DNA of 64,000 bases from Blastocatellia bacterium (GCA_019695185.1 JAIBAN010000015.1:1-64000), one strand, 5' to 3'. Counted from the first letter of the stretch, positions 8,644-17,433 are shown. The notes: generated from the letters alone by a model not told the origin. Program-made: numbers and translations.

Positions 8644-8976
8644 ATTGACACCTCAAAAAAAGAATTTGTTTGGTTGCGTGAAAATTCAGGTTCAAACCAG
8701 TCCAAACTGGGCGTTGTGAATTGAAAGTCTCCCAAGTGGTTGCTCTTCGGACAGGCAAAATAGCCCTCTTGACAGGTTTCTCCGGTACTTTGTCATCGTA
8801 ATTTCAGTTTCAGAGCGAGCAGGGATAGGGAAAAATCACATCACAACAATGAATTTTGTTGCTTTACTCAATCACTGAGGCATTGTGCAACCCTTTCCTT
8901 CCCTTTACAATGCCCGCCTCACCAAAATCGCTTGAAATCCCTGTCACTTCTTTTTGCTTGGGAAGGTTGGTTTCCA
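8644..8976. other. 333-bp divergent spacer, no gene seen
   Basis: This lies between the OmpA-family gene (-) and the allantoinase gene (+). It is A/T-richer than its neighbours and should hold promoters for both. A TTGACA occurs at 8769-8774 but no good -10 box sits at the right distance. Confidence 0.4.
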
Positions 8977-10341
8977 ATGAGTCAGCCTGATTTTGTGATT
9001 CGCAGTCAAAGGATTTTAACCCCCGATAGGATCCAAGCGGGGACTATCCATGTGGAAAAAGGGAAAATCACCGCCGTTGCCGGTTGGAATGAAATACCGC
9101 CCGGTTGCCCGGTGGTGGAGGTTGGAAACGATGTTCTGATGCCCGGTCTGATTGACCCGCATGTCCATTTGAATGAACCGGGCCGAACCGAATGGGAAGG
9201 TTTTGCCACGGCTACCCGTGCCGCCGCCGCCGGCGGCATTACTACAGTTGTGGATATGCCCCTCAACAGCATTCCACCCACCACCACCCTGGCCCACCTG
9301 GAAACCAAGGCCGAGGCAGCTTCCGGTCAATGTCAGGTGGATGTGGGTTTTTGGGGCGGAGCCATTCCGGGCAACAGCGGAGAGTTTGCCGCAATGCTCA
9401 AGGCCGGGGTTTTCGGATTCAAATGTTTCATGGTGGATTCAGGCGTGGAGGAATTCCCTTTCGTCACGGAAAGCGACCTCCGTTTGGCCATGCGCGAACT
9501 GGCCCGTTTGGATGGCCAGTTGCTGGCCCATGCCGAACTAGGGGGGCCAATTGAGGCTGCCTGTGCTCATCAAAGTCATTTTTCAGCGGAAGAACACCGC
9601 CGCTACCATAATTATCTTGCATCCCGTCCGCCGGCGGCTGAAAACGAAGCCATTGCCCTGCTGATTCGCCTGTGCCGCGAATACCGGACCAGAACCCATA
9701 TCGTCCACCTTTCATCCTCGGCTGGAATTGATTTGCTCTGTGATTCATGGGACGACGACCTGCCCACCACAGCGGAAACCTGTCTCCATTATCTGCACTT
9801 TGCTGCCGAGGAGATTCCGGACGGAGCCACGGAATTCAAATGCGCGCCGCCAATCCGTGAACGGGCCAATCAAAAACGACTTTGGCACGGCTTGATGGAT
9901 GGCATGATTCAATTTGTCGTTTCGGACCATTCGCCCTGTACGCCCAACCTGAAACATCAGGAAACCGGCGATTTCAGCCAAGCCTGGGGAGGAATTTCCT
10001 CGCTCCAGCTTGGTCTTTCAGTCATCTGGACGGGCCTTGAGAAACGGGGCCTGGGCATGGAGTTCCTGCCTCAATGGATGTGTGAGGGACCGGCGCAATT
10101 TCTCGGATTGAGCGGTCGCAAAGGGAGTTTTTCAGTCGGTGCTGATGCCGATTTTGTCGTGTGGAATCCGGAAGCCGAATTCCAACTGGCGGCGGAACAG
10201 CTTCACCATCGGCACAAGCTGACACCCTATGCCGGACAAACGTTGAAGGGCGTTGTGCGGGAAACCTGGCTGCGGGGTGAAAAAATTTACGAAAACGGGC
10301 AATTTGTGGGAAATCCGCGAGGGGCCTGGATCAAACCATAA
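8977..10341 (+). CDS. allB: Allantoinase
   Basis: A 454-residue amidohydrolase that opens the ring of allantoin to give allantoate in the cytosol. The metal site is readable: DPHVHLNEPG with His62 and His64, the carbamylated Lys149 in FGFKCFM, His in LLAHAE, HIVHLSS, and Asp in VVSDHSPC. The segment HVHLNEPGRTEWEGF separates allantoinase from dihydroorotase and hydantoinase. Length matches the family (about 450). ATG at 8977 follows GGAAGG at 8961-8966; a longer frame from 8932 is unlikely. It is the first gene of a four-gene urate degradation operon; the next gene acts on its product. Confidence 0.95.
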   Translation: MSQPDFVIRSQRILTPDRIQAGTIHVEKGKITAVAGWNEIPPGCPVVEVGNDVLMPGLIDPHVHLNEPGRTEWEGFATATRAAAAGGITTVVDMPLNSIPPTTTLAHLETKAEAASGQCQVDVGFWGGAIPGNSGEFAAMLKAGVFGFKCFMVDSGVEEFPFVTESDLRLAMRELARLDGQLLAHAELGGPIEAACAHQSHFSAEEHRRYHNYLASRPPAAENEAIALLIRLCREYRTRTHIVHLSSSAGIDLLCDSWDDDLPTTAETCLHYLHFAAEEIPDGATEFKCAPPIRERANQKRLWHGLMDGMIQFVVSDHSPCTPNLKHQETGDFSQAWGGISSLQLGLSVIWTGLEKRGLGMEFLPQWMCEGPAQFLGLSGRKGSFSVGADADFVVWNPEAEFQLAAEQLHHRHKLTPYAGQTLKGVVRETWLRGEKIYENGQFVGNPRGAWIKP

Positions 10342-10346
10342 TTCGT

Positions 10347-10562
10347 TCTGAGTTCCGCCTTCAGGCGGCAGTTTAGAGTTCCGCCTTCAGGCGGCCTCTT
10401 TCCAGAAAAAAGGAAAAAAACCAAAATTTAAGGAATTTCTGCTGTTTGTATTTCTTTTGACAACTTCAAGACTGCACAAAGAACCGCCGCCTGAAGGCGG
10501 AACTCCAAACTGCCGCCTGAAGGCGGAACTCCAAACTGCCGCCTGAAGGCGGAACTCCAAAC
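10347..10562. repeat. Palindromic CCGCCTTCAGGCGG repeat cluster
   Basis: Two units containing CCGCCTTCAGGCGG lie at 10356-10395, and three units with the reverse orientation, CCGCCTGAAGGCGG plus spacer AACTCCAAACTG, lie at 10485-10562. The units are themselves hairpins and are arranged as outward arms around a roughly 90-bp A/T-rich centre. The cluster fills the gap between allantoinase and the allantoicase fusion. Its last bases (ACGGAA) lie where the next gene's ribosome binding site should be. Confidence 0.85.
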
Positions 10563-10571
10563 GGAATACCA

Positions 10572-12080
10572 ATGGAATTTACCGAATTGATTGATTTGGC
10601 TGCCGAAAAACTGGGGGCCACGGTTCTGGAAGCGAGCGATGATTTTTTTGCTGAAAAGGAAAATCTGCTCAAACCGACCACTCCCATTTTTATTGAAGGA
10701 AAATACACTGACCGGGGCAAATGGATGGACGGTTGGGAAAGCCGCCGTAAACGGGTTTCGGGTCATGACTGGTGTCTGATTCGGCTGGGATTGCCGGGAA
10801 TTGTTCGGGGTGTGGTGGTGGATACAGCCTTTTTCCGGGGGAATTTTCCCTCACATTGTTCCATTGAAGGCTGCTGGATGGCCGGACACCCCACGGTTGG
10901 ACAGTTGTTGGACCCGGCTAACCAATGGGTGGAGTTGCTGCCCAAGGTGGAATTGCAAGGCGACAGCAAAAACCCGTTTTCCATTGCCATTCCGGTCGGA
11001 GTCACCCACTTGCGGTTCAATATTTTTCCTGATGGCGGCGTAGCCCGGCTCAGGGTATATGGTGATGTGGTACCCGATTGGAAACGGCTGCTGCGAGGCA
11101 ATCGGGAACTGGACCTGGCGGCAGTGGAAAACGGGGGCGTGTCGGAAGTTTCCAGCGATATGTTTTTTGGCTCGCGCCATAACCTGATTATGCCGGGGTT
11201 TTCACCGAACATGGGCGACGGCTGGGAAACCAAACGGCGGCGCGGTCCAGGCTTCGACTGGAATATCATCCGACTGGCGACCGAAGGCGAAATCGAACAC
11301 ATTGAAGTGGACACTTCGCATTTCAAGGGCAATTTTCCTGATACCTGTTCGCTCGAAGCCTGCCATGCTCCGGGGGCGACCGTGGCCGAATTGACTGCAC
11401 CTGACCGGGAATGGACAGAAATCCTGCCCCGAACCAAGCTTTTGGCCCATACCCGACACCATTTTGAAAACGAACTGGCCACTGTGGGACCGGTTACCCA
11501 CGTTAAATTCAACATTTATCCCGATGGCGGCGTGGCCCGCCTGCGGCTGTGGGGAACCATCACTCCGACCGGGCGCATGATGGCCGGTCTGCAACGGCTC
11601 AACGCTTTGTGGTCCGAGGCCGCCGCCAAGGAACTGCTTGGCTGTTGTGGCTCCCGCGCCTGGGCCAACCGGATGGCCCAATCCCGGCCTTTTACTTCCA
11701 TTCAAACCCTGTTCCAAACGGCAGATGAAATCTGGAACGAACTGGATTCAGCCGCTTGGCTGGAGGCTTTTAGCGCCCATCCCAAAATTGGGGAACGCCC
11801 CCAGGCAGCTTCTCCAACCAAAGGATGGTCGGAACAGGAACAGGCAGGGACCAAAGACGCCGCCCAGGAAACAATGGAAGCACTGGCCGAAGCCAACCGG
11901 GCCTATGAAGCGAAGTACGGCTTTATTTTTATTGTTTGTGCGACAGGCAAGACGGCGGCTGAAATGCTGGCACTGTGCCGGGCACGGATGGAAAACTCAT
12001 CTGACGCAGAGCTTCCGATAGCAGCCGAGGAACAACGACGCATCACCCATATCCGACTGGAGAAACTGTTAAATCTATGA
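10572..12080 (+). CDS. Allantoicase / OHCU decarboxylase fusion protein
   Basis: A 502-residue two-domain enzyme. Residues about 15-335 form allantoicase, with its two homologous jelly-roll repeats: GKWMDGWESRRKR...DWCLIRLG...FRGNFP and GDGWETKRRRGPGFDWNIIRLA...FKGNFP, each ending FPDGGVARLRVYG or YPDGGVARLRLWG. It cleaves allantoate to ureidoglycolate and urea. Residues about 340-502 form 2-oxo-4-hydroxy-4-carboxy-5-ureidoimidazoline (OHCU) decarboxylase: catalytic-type HPKIGER, WSEQEQAG, YGFIFIVCATGKTAAEML and a C-terminal arginine-rich helix. That step gives S-allantoin. So steps before and after the allantoinase reaction are joined in one chain. ATG at 10572 follows ACGGAA. Its stop overlaps the next start (ATGA), which indicates translational coupling. 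Confidence 0.93.
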   Translation: MEFTELIDLAAEKLGATVLEASDDFFAEKENLLKPTTPIFIEGKYTDRGKWMDGWESRRKRVSGHDWCLIRLGLPGIVRGVVVDTAFFRGNFPSHCSIEGCWMAGHPTVGQLLDPANQWVELLPKVELQGDSKNPFSIAIPVGVTHLRFNIFPDGGVARLRVYGDVVPDWKRLLRGNRELDLAAVENGGVSEVSSDMFFGSRHNLIMPGFSPNMGDGWETKRRRGPGFDWNIIRLATEGEIEHIEVDTSHFKGNFPDTCSLEACHAPGATVAELTAPDREWTEILPRTKLLAHTRHHFENELATVGPVTHVKFNIYPDGGVARLRLWGTITPTGRMMAGLQRLNALWSEAAAKELLGCCGSRAWANRMAQSRPFTSIQTLFQTADEIWNELDSAAWLEAFSAHPKIGERPQAASPTKGWSEQEQAGTKDAAQETMEALAEANRAYEAKYGFIFIVCATGKTAAEMLALCRARMENSSDAELPIAAEEQRRITHIRLEKLLNL

Positions 12081-12418
12081 GTGGAATTACAACGCACGTG
12101 CTTGACACCACTTTGGGCCGCCCGGCAAGCGGCGTTCCGCTCACATTGGAATGCCAAACCGCAGAGGGCTGGTCCGTTCTGGGGACCGGAGCAACCGACC
12201 AGGATGGCCGCTGCCGCACTCTGCTCGGTCCAGAACCCAAAGTGGAGCCAGGTGTTTACCGCCTGACTTTTGACACCGGAACCTATTTTGACGCCATCGG
12301 CCAGGAGGGGTTTTACCCTTCCGTCACGGTGGTTTTCACCATTCGCAATGCCGAACAGCATTACCACGTCCCCCTGCTTTTGAGCCTGTTCGGTTATTCA
12401 ACCTATCGAGGAAGCTAA
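12077..12418 (+). CDS. uraH: 5-hydroxyisourate hydrolase
   Basis: A 113-residue transthyretin-related protein. It hydrolyses 5-hydroxyisourate, the uricase product, to OHCU. The family marks are present: N-terminal TTHVLDTTLGRPA with the active-site His, an internal Arg region (DGRCR), and the C-terminal tetrapeptide YRGS that closes the active site of the tetramer. Length is normal. The start codon overlaps the stop of the fusion gene by four bases. Confidence 0.96.
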   Translation: MSGITTHVLDTTLGRPASGVPLTLECQTAEGWSVLGTGATDQDGRCRTLLGPEPKVEPGVYRLTFDTGTYFDAIGQEGFYPSVTVVFTIRNAEQHYHVPLLLSLFGYSTYRGS

Positions 12419-12419
12419 A

Positions 12420-12540
12420 ATCAGGACTGAGGACTGAGGACCGAGGACTGAGCTTTTATCCAGCGGTTGCGGGACAAGAGCTGATATTCAGATTTTCCCA
12501 AAAAACAAGCTCAGTCCTCAGTCCTCAGTCCTCAGTCCTT
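12420..12540. repeat. Heptamer-armed inverted repeat element, copy B
   Basis: The left arm (12421-12451) holds GGACTGA repeats and the right arm (12510-12539) TCAGTCC repeats. Its core is the reverse complement of copy A's core: read on the minus strand it begins GAGCTTGTTTTTTGGG, contains GAATATCAG and ends AAAAGC. It starts directly after the uraH stop and ends directly before the uricase ribosome binding site, inside an operon. Confidence 0.85.
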
Positions 12541-12556
12541 TTCTTGGAGGCTCACC

Positions 12557-13408
12557 ATGTCCATTACCCTCAAGCACAGCAATTATGGAAAATCACGTGT
12601 CCGCCTGGCCAAAATCACCCGGAAAACCGACCAATACCATGAATTCAAAGAGGTGACTTTGGCCATCCAGTTTGAAGGCGACTGGGAAAACGCCTACCTG
12701 GAAGGAAGTAACGCCAAGGTGCTTCCCACTGATACCATGAAAAACACGGTCTTTGCCCTGGCCAAAGACAACCCGGTGGAACAGGTTGAACGTTTCTCTC
12801 AGGTCTTAATCAATCACTTTCTGGAACACAACCCCCAGGTGACCAGAATCCGGATTGAAGGCGTGGAACCGGTCTGGTTGCGGATTCCGGTCAACGGTGA
12901 ACCCCATCCGCATTCATTCTATCGGGCACATGAAGTGCGGACCTCCTGTGTGACAGGTACCCGCGAAGGAGTGGCGGTCCAATCCGGCATTGACAACCTT
13001 CTGGTTTTGAAAACCACTCGCTCGGGCTTTGTGGGGTTTATCAAAGACAAGTTCACGACCCTTCCGGAAGTCAGTGACCGGATTTTTTCAACCTCGATTA
13101 AAGCCGTGTGGGACTGGAACTGCCCCGATGCGGATTTTGGACCTGCCTGGGAGCGGGCGCGGCACTTGTGCCTGGAGGTCTTTGCCGAGCATGACAGCCT
13201 CTCGGTTCAACAAACGCTCTATGAAATGGGAAAATCAATCCTGGCAGCCTTTCCGGATATGACGCAAATCCGGCTTTCCCTGCCGAATAAACATTACCTG
13301 CCGGTCAACCTGGGACTTTTTGGGATGGAAAACCGCAATGAGATTTTTGTGGCCACCGATGAACCTTTTGGACTGATTGAGGCCACGGTTGCCAGAGAGA
13401 GCCAGTAG
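12557..13408 (+). CDS. Urate oxidase (uricase)
   Basis: A 283-residue cofactor-free urate oxidase that converts urate and O2 to 5-hydroxyisourate and H2O2. Visible marks are the N-terminal GKSRVRLAKI with the catalytic-type Lys, VLPTDTMKNTVFALAK containing the conserved Thr, the internal FSTSIKAVWDW, and NKHYLPVNLGLFGMENRNEIF with the second T-fold's substrate region. Length is close to the 290-300 norm. It has a clear ribosome binding site, TTGGAGG at 12543-12549. It is last in the operon though it acts first in the pathway, and repeat element B separates it from uraH. No xanthine dehydrogenase or purine permease is in the window. Confidence 0.96.
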   Translation: MSITLKHSNYGKSRVRLAKITRKTDQYHEFKEVTLAIQFEGDWENAYLEGSNAKVLPTDTMKNTVFALAKDNPVEQVERFSQVLINHFLEHNPQVTRIRIEGVEPVWLRIPVNGEPHPHSFYRAHEVRTSCVTGTREGVAVQSGIDNLLVLKTTRSGFVGFIKDKFTTLPEVSDRIFSTSIKAVWDWNCPDADFGPAWERARHLCLEVFAEHDSLSVQQTLYEMGKSILAAFPDMTQIRLSLPNKHYLPVNLGLFGMENRNEIFVATDEPFGLIEATVARESQ

Positions 13409-13426
13409 GCGGGCAAGGCTCTTTTC

Positions 13427-13449
13427 GGGTTCAGGGAAACCCTGAACCC
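13427..13449. terminator. Perfect hairpin in convergent gap, built of GGGTTCA heptamers
   Basis: GGGTTCAGGG (13427-13436) pairs perfectly with CCCTGAACCC (13440-13449) across a 3-nt loop, and a further CTGAACC unit follows. It lies between the stops of urate oxidase (+) and the acyl-CoA reductase (-). No U-tract follows, so it is terminator-like by position and structure only. The same heptamer forms the large array at 21374-21526. Confidence 0.5.
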
Positions 13450-13468
13450 TGAACCCTGCCCCCAATGT

Positions 13469-15463
13469 TTACCAGTGTTCACCCTTGAAGAGGAGGGCAA
13501 ACAATACCTGTTCCAAGGTGGGTTTGGCCTGCTGTGGTTCGGCCTCGTTTTTGCCCTTGGCCGCCGCCGAGGAAGGAAACAACTGGAACCCTTTGGACAA
13601 AATGAAATCGTTCACTTTGGGCCACAGTGCATAACTGATGGCGGCAGCCGTTCCGACCGGAGTGGCCACGCTCTTGGGTCGTTCCAAAATGGAGCGGACA
13701 ATCGTATTGGCCGCATCCAGGGGTGACCACGTGGGCACATAGTTATAGATTTTGGTCGGTGCAATCATCGGCGTCCGCACCAGCGGCATATAAATCGCCG
13801 TGATTTCAATGTTATAGGCTTTGACTTCGGCAGACAGGCAACGACTGAACGCATCCAGCGCCGCCTTGCTGGCAACGTAGGCCGAAAAGCGGGCCGCATT
13901 CAACTGCACGCCAATCGAACTGATATTGATGACATGGCCGCTTTTGCGTTCCTGCATCGTGGGCAGCAGGGCCATAATCAGCCGGACCGCGCCGAAATAG
14001 TTCAGTTGCATGGTGCGCTGGAAATCATGAAACCGGTCGTAGGATTCCTCCACCGCCCGCCGGATGGAGCGTCCGGCATTGTTGACCAGCACATCCACGT
14101 GGCCGAAATCGCGCAGGACATCTTCCGCCATTTTATCAATCCCTTCGAGGTCGTTCAGGTCGCACGGATAGACATAGGCTTCGCCGCCCATGTTTTCGAT
14201 GATGCGCTGGGTTTCTTCGAGTTTTTCGCGGGTCCGGGCCACCAGAATCACCCGCGCCCCGGCCCCAGCCAGTTTTTTTGCAGTGGCAAACCCGATGCCG
14301 CTTGAAGCCCCGGTGATGAGCACCACTTTCCCTGCCAGCTTTTGCGCCATGCGGGCTGGAACTTCGCGGTCATAGTCCAGGTGTTGTTCCCAATACTGCC
14401 AGATGACCGAGGCGTAATCCGCCAGGTTCGGGCATTTGATGCCGGTTCCTTTGAGGGCTGCCCTGGCATTTTTGTCGTCAAAAATGGTGGTCATGAACGA
14501 ATAGGCAATCGTCGAAACCGGTGCTCCGATGACCTTCGAAAGCCGTTTCTTAATCATTTCCGGCGTAAACCGTTCCATGGTGCCGGTGGCCGTATGAAGC
14601 GCGTCGGTCAGCCAGGGCAACTCCAGCTTGGTGGCGAATCCGGGGCCATGCCCGGCGGTCAAAAAGGTTTCGATGACTTCGCCCAGCGAAGGTGCCTTTG
14701 ATTGAAGCAGGAAAAAGGCTTTGCCGTCCCAGCCCGGTTTATGGGCAATGGCGTCCATTGCCGCCGCCACATAGTCCACCGGCACAATCGGCACCTTGCC
14801 GCCGTGAATGCCGAGCAGGGGCAGCCATTTCGGCACTTTGTAGCTGATGGTCTGGAGCATCTTGAAGAAATAATAGGGGCCGTCAATCTTATCAATTTCG
14901 CCGGTCACGCTGGAGCCAATCACAATACCCGGACGATAGACCCGGAACGGCACCTTGCATTCTTCGCGCACAACCTGTTCCGATTCGAATTTCGTGCGAT
15001 AGTAAGGATGGTTCAGGGATTGCCCCTCGTCGAACATGTCTTCAGTGAAGCGGCCCCGGAAGGAACCTCCCGCCACCGCCACCGAACTGGTATGGTGCAA
15101 CCGCACGTCGCCTCCCAGCTTGTTGGCAAACTGAACCACATTGCGGGTGCCCTCGACGTTGTACCAGTCTGCTGTTTCGTCATCCATGTCCATGTCATAG
15201 ATGGCCGCCAAATGAAACACATGGTCAATCTGGCCCTTGATTTTCTTCATTTTGGCCGGAGCAATGAGGCCCTTTTTGGTGATGTCACCAATAATCGGAA
15301 CCAGTTTGTCGGCATGTTCGCCGATTCGTTCCTTGAGGGCTTCAAATTTGTCCATGGACGATTCACGGACCAGGACGTAAACCGTCGCGTCTTTGCGTTT
15401 TGCCAGACGTTCAACCAGAAATTTTCCAATAAAACCGGTACCACCGGTAACAAAGTAATTCAT
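13469..15463 (-). CDS. Two-domain fatty acyl-CoA reductase (SDR family)
   Basis: A 664-residue protein with two Rossmann units. The N-terminal one (about 1-370) is an extended SDR of the NAD-binding_4/male-sterility type: TGGTGFIGKF, HLAAIYDMD, and active-site YxxxK in HPYYRTKFESEQ. The C-terminal one (about 375-640) is a classical SDR: TGASSGIGFA, NNAG, and SAYVASKAALDAF. This layout and length match the long bacterial fatty acyl-CoA reductases (Marinobacter Maqu_2507, mycobacterial AcrA1), which reduce acyl-CoA through the aldehyde to the alcohol with NADPH. A role in wax ester or alkyl-lipid synthesis is an inference. ATG at 15463 follows GAGGGAG. Monocistronic by layout. Confidence 0.88.
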   Translation of the reverse strand: MNYFVTGGTGFIGKFLVERLAKRKDATVYVLVRESSMDKFEALKERIGEHADKLVPIIGDITKKGLIAPAKMKKIKGQIDHVFHLAAIYDMDMDDETADWYNVEGTRNVVQFANKLGGDVRLHHTSSVAVAGGSFRGRFTEDMFDEGQSLNHPYYRTKFESEQVVREECKVPFRVYRPGIVIGSSVTGEIDKIDGPYYFFKMLQTISYKVPKWLPLLGIHGGKVPIVPVDYVAAAMDAIAHKPGWDGKAFFLLQSKAPSLGEVIETFLTAGHGPGFATKLELPWLTDALHTATGTMERFTPEMIKKRLSKVIGAPVSTIAYSFMTTIFDDKNARAALKGTGIKCPNLADYASVIWQYWEQHLDYDREVPARMAQKLAGKVVLITGASSGIGFATAKKLAGAGARVILVARTREKLEETQRIIENMGGEAYVYPCDLNDLEGIDKMAEDVLRDFGHVDVLVNNAGRSIRRAVEESYDRFHDFQRTMQLNYFGAVRLIMALLPTMQERKSGHVINISSIGVQLNAARFSAYVASKAALDAFSRCLSAEVKAYNIEITAIYMPLVRTPMIAPTKIYNYVPTWSPLDAANTIVRSILERPKSVATPVGTAAAISYALWPKVNDFILSKGFQLFPSSAAAKGKNEAEPQQAKPTLEQVLFALLFKGEHW

Positions 15464-15682
15464 GCTCCCTCACGAAGTAAGGATTTTAGGGTATGGACCA
15501 AAATGGTTATGAGTCCGTTGAGTTGGGATGCTTCAAGCTGATTTTTCCGATTGGGTGAAACGTGAATGAACCGGAACCGCAGGGCTTTGAGAATTTCCAC
15601 ATTGAACTAGCCCCTTTCCGGTTTGTCAATCCGCATGGTAAAGAACTCTCCCCCCAATTCATGAAAACAGGATTCTTCTCTC

Positions 15683-17131
15683 ATGACACGTTTTCGTTGG
15701 CTGTCAGGTGTGATTTTTCTGGCGCTGGGGTTCTCTTCAACCGCCTTTGCCCAAACGGAAAAACCAGGTGCCTCATCTGCCCGATATGAAGTTACCCGCG
15801 CGGAGTTGGGCCGTCGAACCCAACAGGTGGAACGCGCTTGGTTGGGCTGTTCCGACCCGACTGCGCGCCGTAAAGCGATTCCGCTCATGCAAAAAGCTGT
15901 TTCCGGTTTTTTCGGGGGGAAACTGGCTGCGGTGGCTCAAACCCTGGATGAAACGACCGGAACGCTCAACAACGAAGCCCGGACCAGTGAGCAGGTTTGG
16001 GCCGATTCCCTGACCTTTTTGCTCACGCCCAAATTGCTGGACCCGAAGCGCCCAGCCACCTTGCAGGTCAAACAGGCATATCAGGCGGGATTTCCAGCCG
16101 CCAAACTGCTGCTGCGCCTGTCCGGCCAGCGGGTTCTGCTGCAAGCCGAGATTGGTGAACTGCCGCTCACAACCACATGTTCAGTCGCAAAATTACCTGC
16201 CGGGGAGGTTCCGCTGCGGATTGAGATTGTGACCGGGCAAGGGCACATCGTCCGCAGTTGGCCGACGGTTCTCAGCCTCCAGCCGGACCTCTCAGCCACA
16301 TTGCACAAAATCAAAGCCAATCTGGAGCACATTCAAAAAGCTGAAACTGCCGGGAACCCGGTTCAGTCACTGGAATTTGTCAGTTTGTCCGCCCAATTCA
16401 ACCGATTGGAACAGTTGGCCCAGGGACAGACCTTTGAAACCGATTTTCCGGCTGCCGCAATGCTGCAAAAAACCCTGGCTGCCTCAACAACCTTGAAACA
16501 GGGAAAAACCAGTCCTTCGGTTTTGGCAGGTCCCGGCAACCTCTTCCTGGAAGTCCCGGCCAGCGGCGGCACCAAGTCGGTCAGAGCCTGGGTTCCAACC
16601 AAACCGGCGGATGTGCTGGTGCTGGCCCTGCACGGAGCGGGAGGCAGTGAAAATATGTTTTTTGCTGCTTACGGAGATGGCCTGTTGGTGAAATTATGTC
16701 AGCAACGGGGTTGGGCAGTGGTGGCACCCAGGGTCGGAAACCCATTGGAGGATTTTTTTACGGTGGTCGAAGCGGTCCGTCCTTTGGTAGCCCCCAAAGC
16801 CACCAAAATCTTTGTGGTTGGCCATTCGTTGGGGGCGATTGCCGCCTTGCGCCTGGTTGAGCACAATCCCCAAGCCTTTGCCGGATTGGCTTTGATTTCC
16901 GGCGGGGCCATTGGTGAATTGGAAAAACTGAAGCAGGTTCCGGTGCTGATTGCGGCGGGAACGGAGGATTTTTCCCGTGGGGGGTCTGCCAAACTGGCTG
17001 AAATGCTCAAGGGAAAAGGGGTTACGACGGTTTTCAAAACCTATGAAGCGGAACATCTGCTCGTGGTGCCTGAGGCCCTTCCGGATGTCGTGAACTGGAT
17101 GGACTCACTCAGCCGGAACCGTCAGCCGTAA
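15683..17131 (+). CDS. Exported alpha/beta hydrolase
   Basis: A 482-residue protein with a signal peptide (MTRFRWLSGVIFLALGFSSTAFAQ). Residues about 25-280 are a helical region of no recognised family. Residues about 290-480 form an alpha/beta hydrolase: oxyanion-type LALHGAGGSENMFF, nucleophile elbow VVGHSLGAIAAL, acid in IAAGTEDFSRGG, and base in YEAEHLLVVPEAL. It resembles esterases or dienelactone hydrolase-type enzymes; the substrate is unknown. The long N-terminal region is unusual for a simple esterase and may bind a partner or the envelope. ATG at 15683 has only a weak upstream ACAGGA. Confidence 0.88.
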   Translation: MTRFRWLSGVIFLALGFSSTAFAQTEKPGASSARYEVTRAELGRRTQQVERAWLGCSDPTARRKAIPLMQKAVSGFFGGKLAAVAQTLDETTGTLNNEARTSEQVWADSLTFLLTPKLLDPKRPATLQVKQAYQAGFPAAKLLLRLSGQRVLLQAEIGELPLTTTCSVAKLPAGEVPLRIEIVTGQGHIVRSWPTVLSLQPDLSATLHKIKANLEHIQKAETAGNPVQSLEFVSLSAQFNRLEQLAQGQTFETDFPAAAMLQKTLAASTTLKQGKTSPSVLAGPGNLFLEVPASGGTKSVRAWVPTKPADVLVLALHGAGGSENMFFAAYGDGLLVKLCQQRGWAVVAPRVGNPLEDFFTVVEAVRPLVAPKATKIFVVGHSLGAIAALRLVEHNPQAFAGLALISGGAIGELEKLKQVPVLIAAGTEDFSRGGSAKLAEMLKGKGVTTVFKTYEAEHLLVVPEALPDVVNWMDSLSRNRQP

Positions 17132-17199
17132 CCCCAATTCAACTACAGAGAGGAAACCAACTGCTGATTTTGTTTTCCTCTGAAAGAACAGGCTGAAAA

Positions 17200-17433
17200 T
17201 CAGGCAGTCCGGCCTAAATTTTGAAGCAAATGCGGGATGTTCAGCCTGGGGGAATCCTCCGGCTGAACCACAGCCTGAAGCTGGTTACGGTCCAAGCCGT
17301 GCAGTGTCGGCAATGGCAACCCGTCTCCAACCGGTTCCGCCGGGGTTTCAGCCGCTTCAGGCAGGTGTGTTGGTGATTCCGCCGGATTCCGCCGAAGAAC
17401 CGGGACGATAAAGGAAAAAGCTCCGATTGACAT
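17200..17433 (-). CDS. Possible small hypothetical protein, weakly supported
   Basis: A 77-residue frame beginning MSIGAFSFIVPVLRRNPAESPTHLPEAAE. It has a short hydrophobic N-terminus and a Pro/Glu-rich middle, with no known family. The upstream ACAGG is only a poor ribosome binding site. It fills an otherwise empty 494-bp gap between the hydrolase and the GNAT gene. It may be spurious. Confidence 0.3.
   Translation of the reverse strand: MSIGAFSFIVPVLRRNPAESPTHLPEAAETPAEPVGDGLPLPTLHGLDRNQLQAVVQPEDSPRLNIPHLLQNLGRTA

Noticed and set aside
8644-8976. Promoter with TTGACA at 8769-8774
   Set aside because: No -10-like hexamer lies at 16-18 bp; the nearest TAATTT is about 24 bp away.
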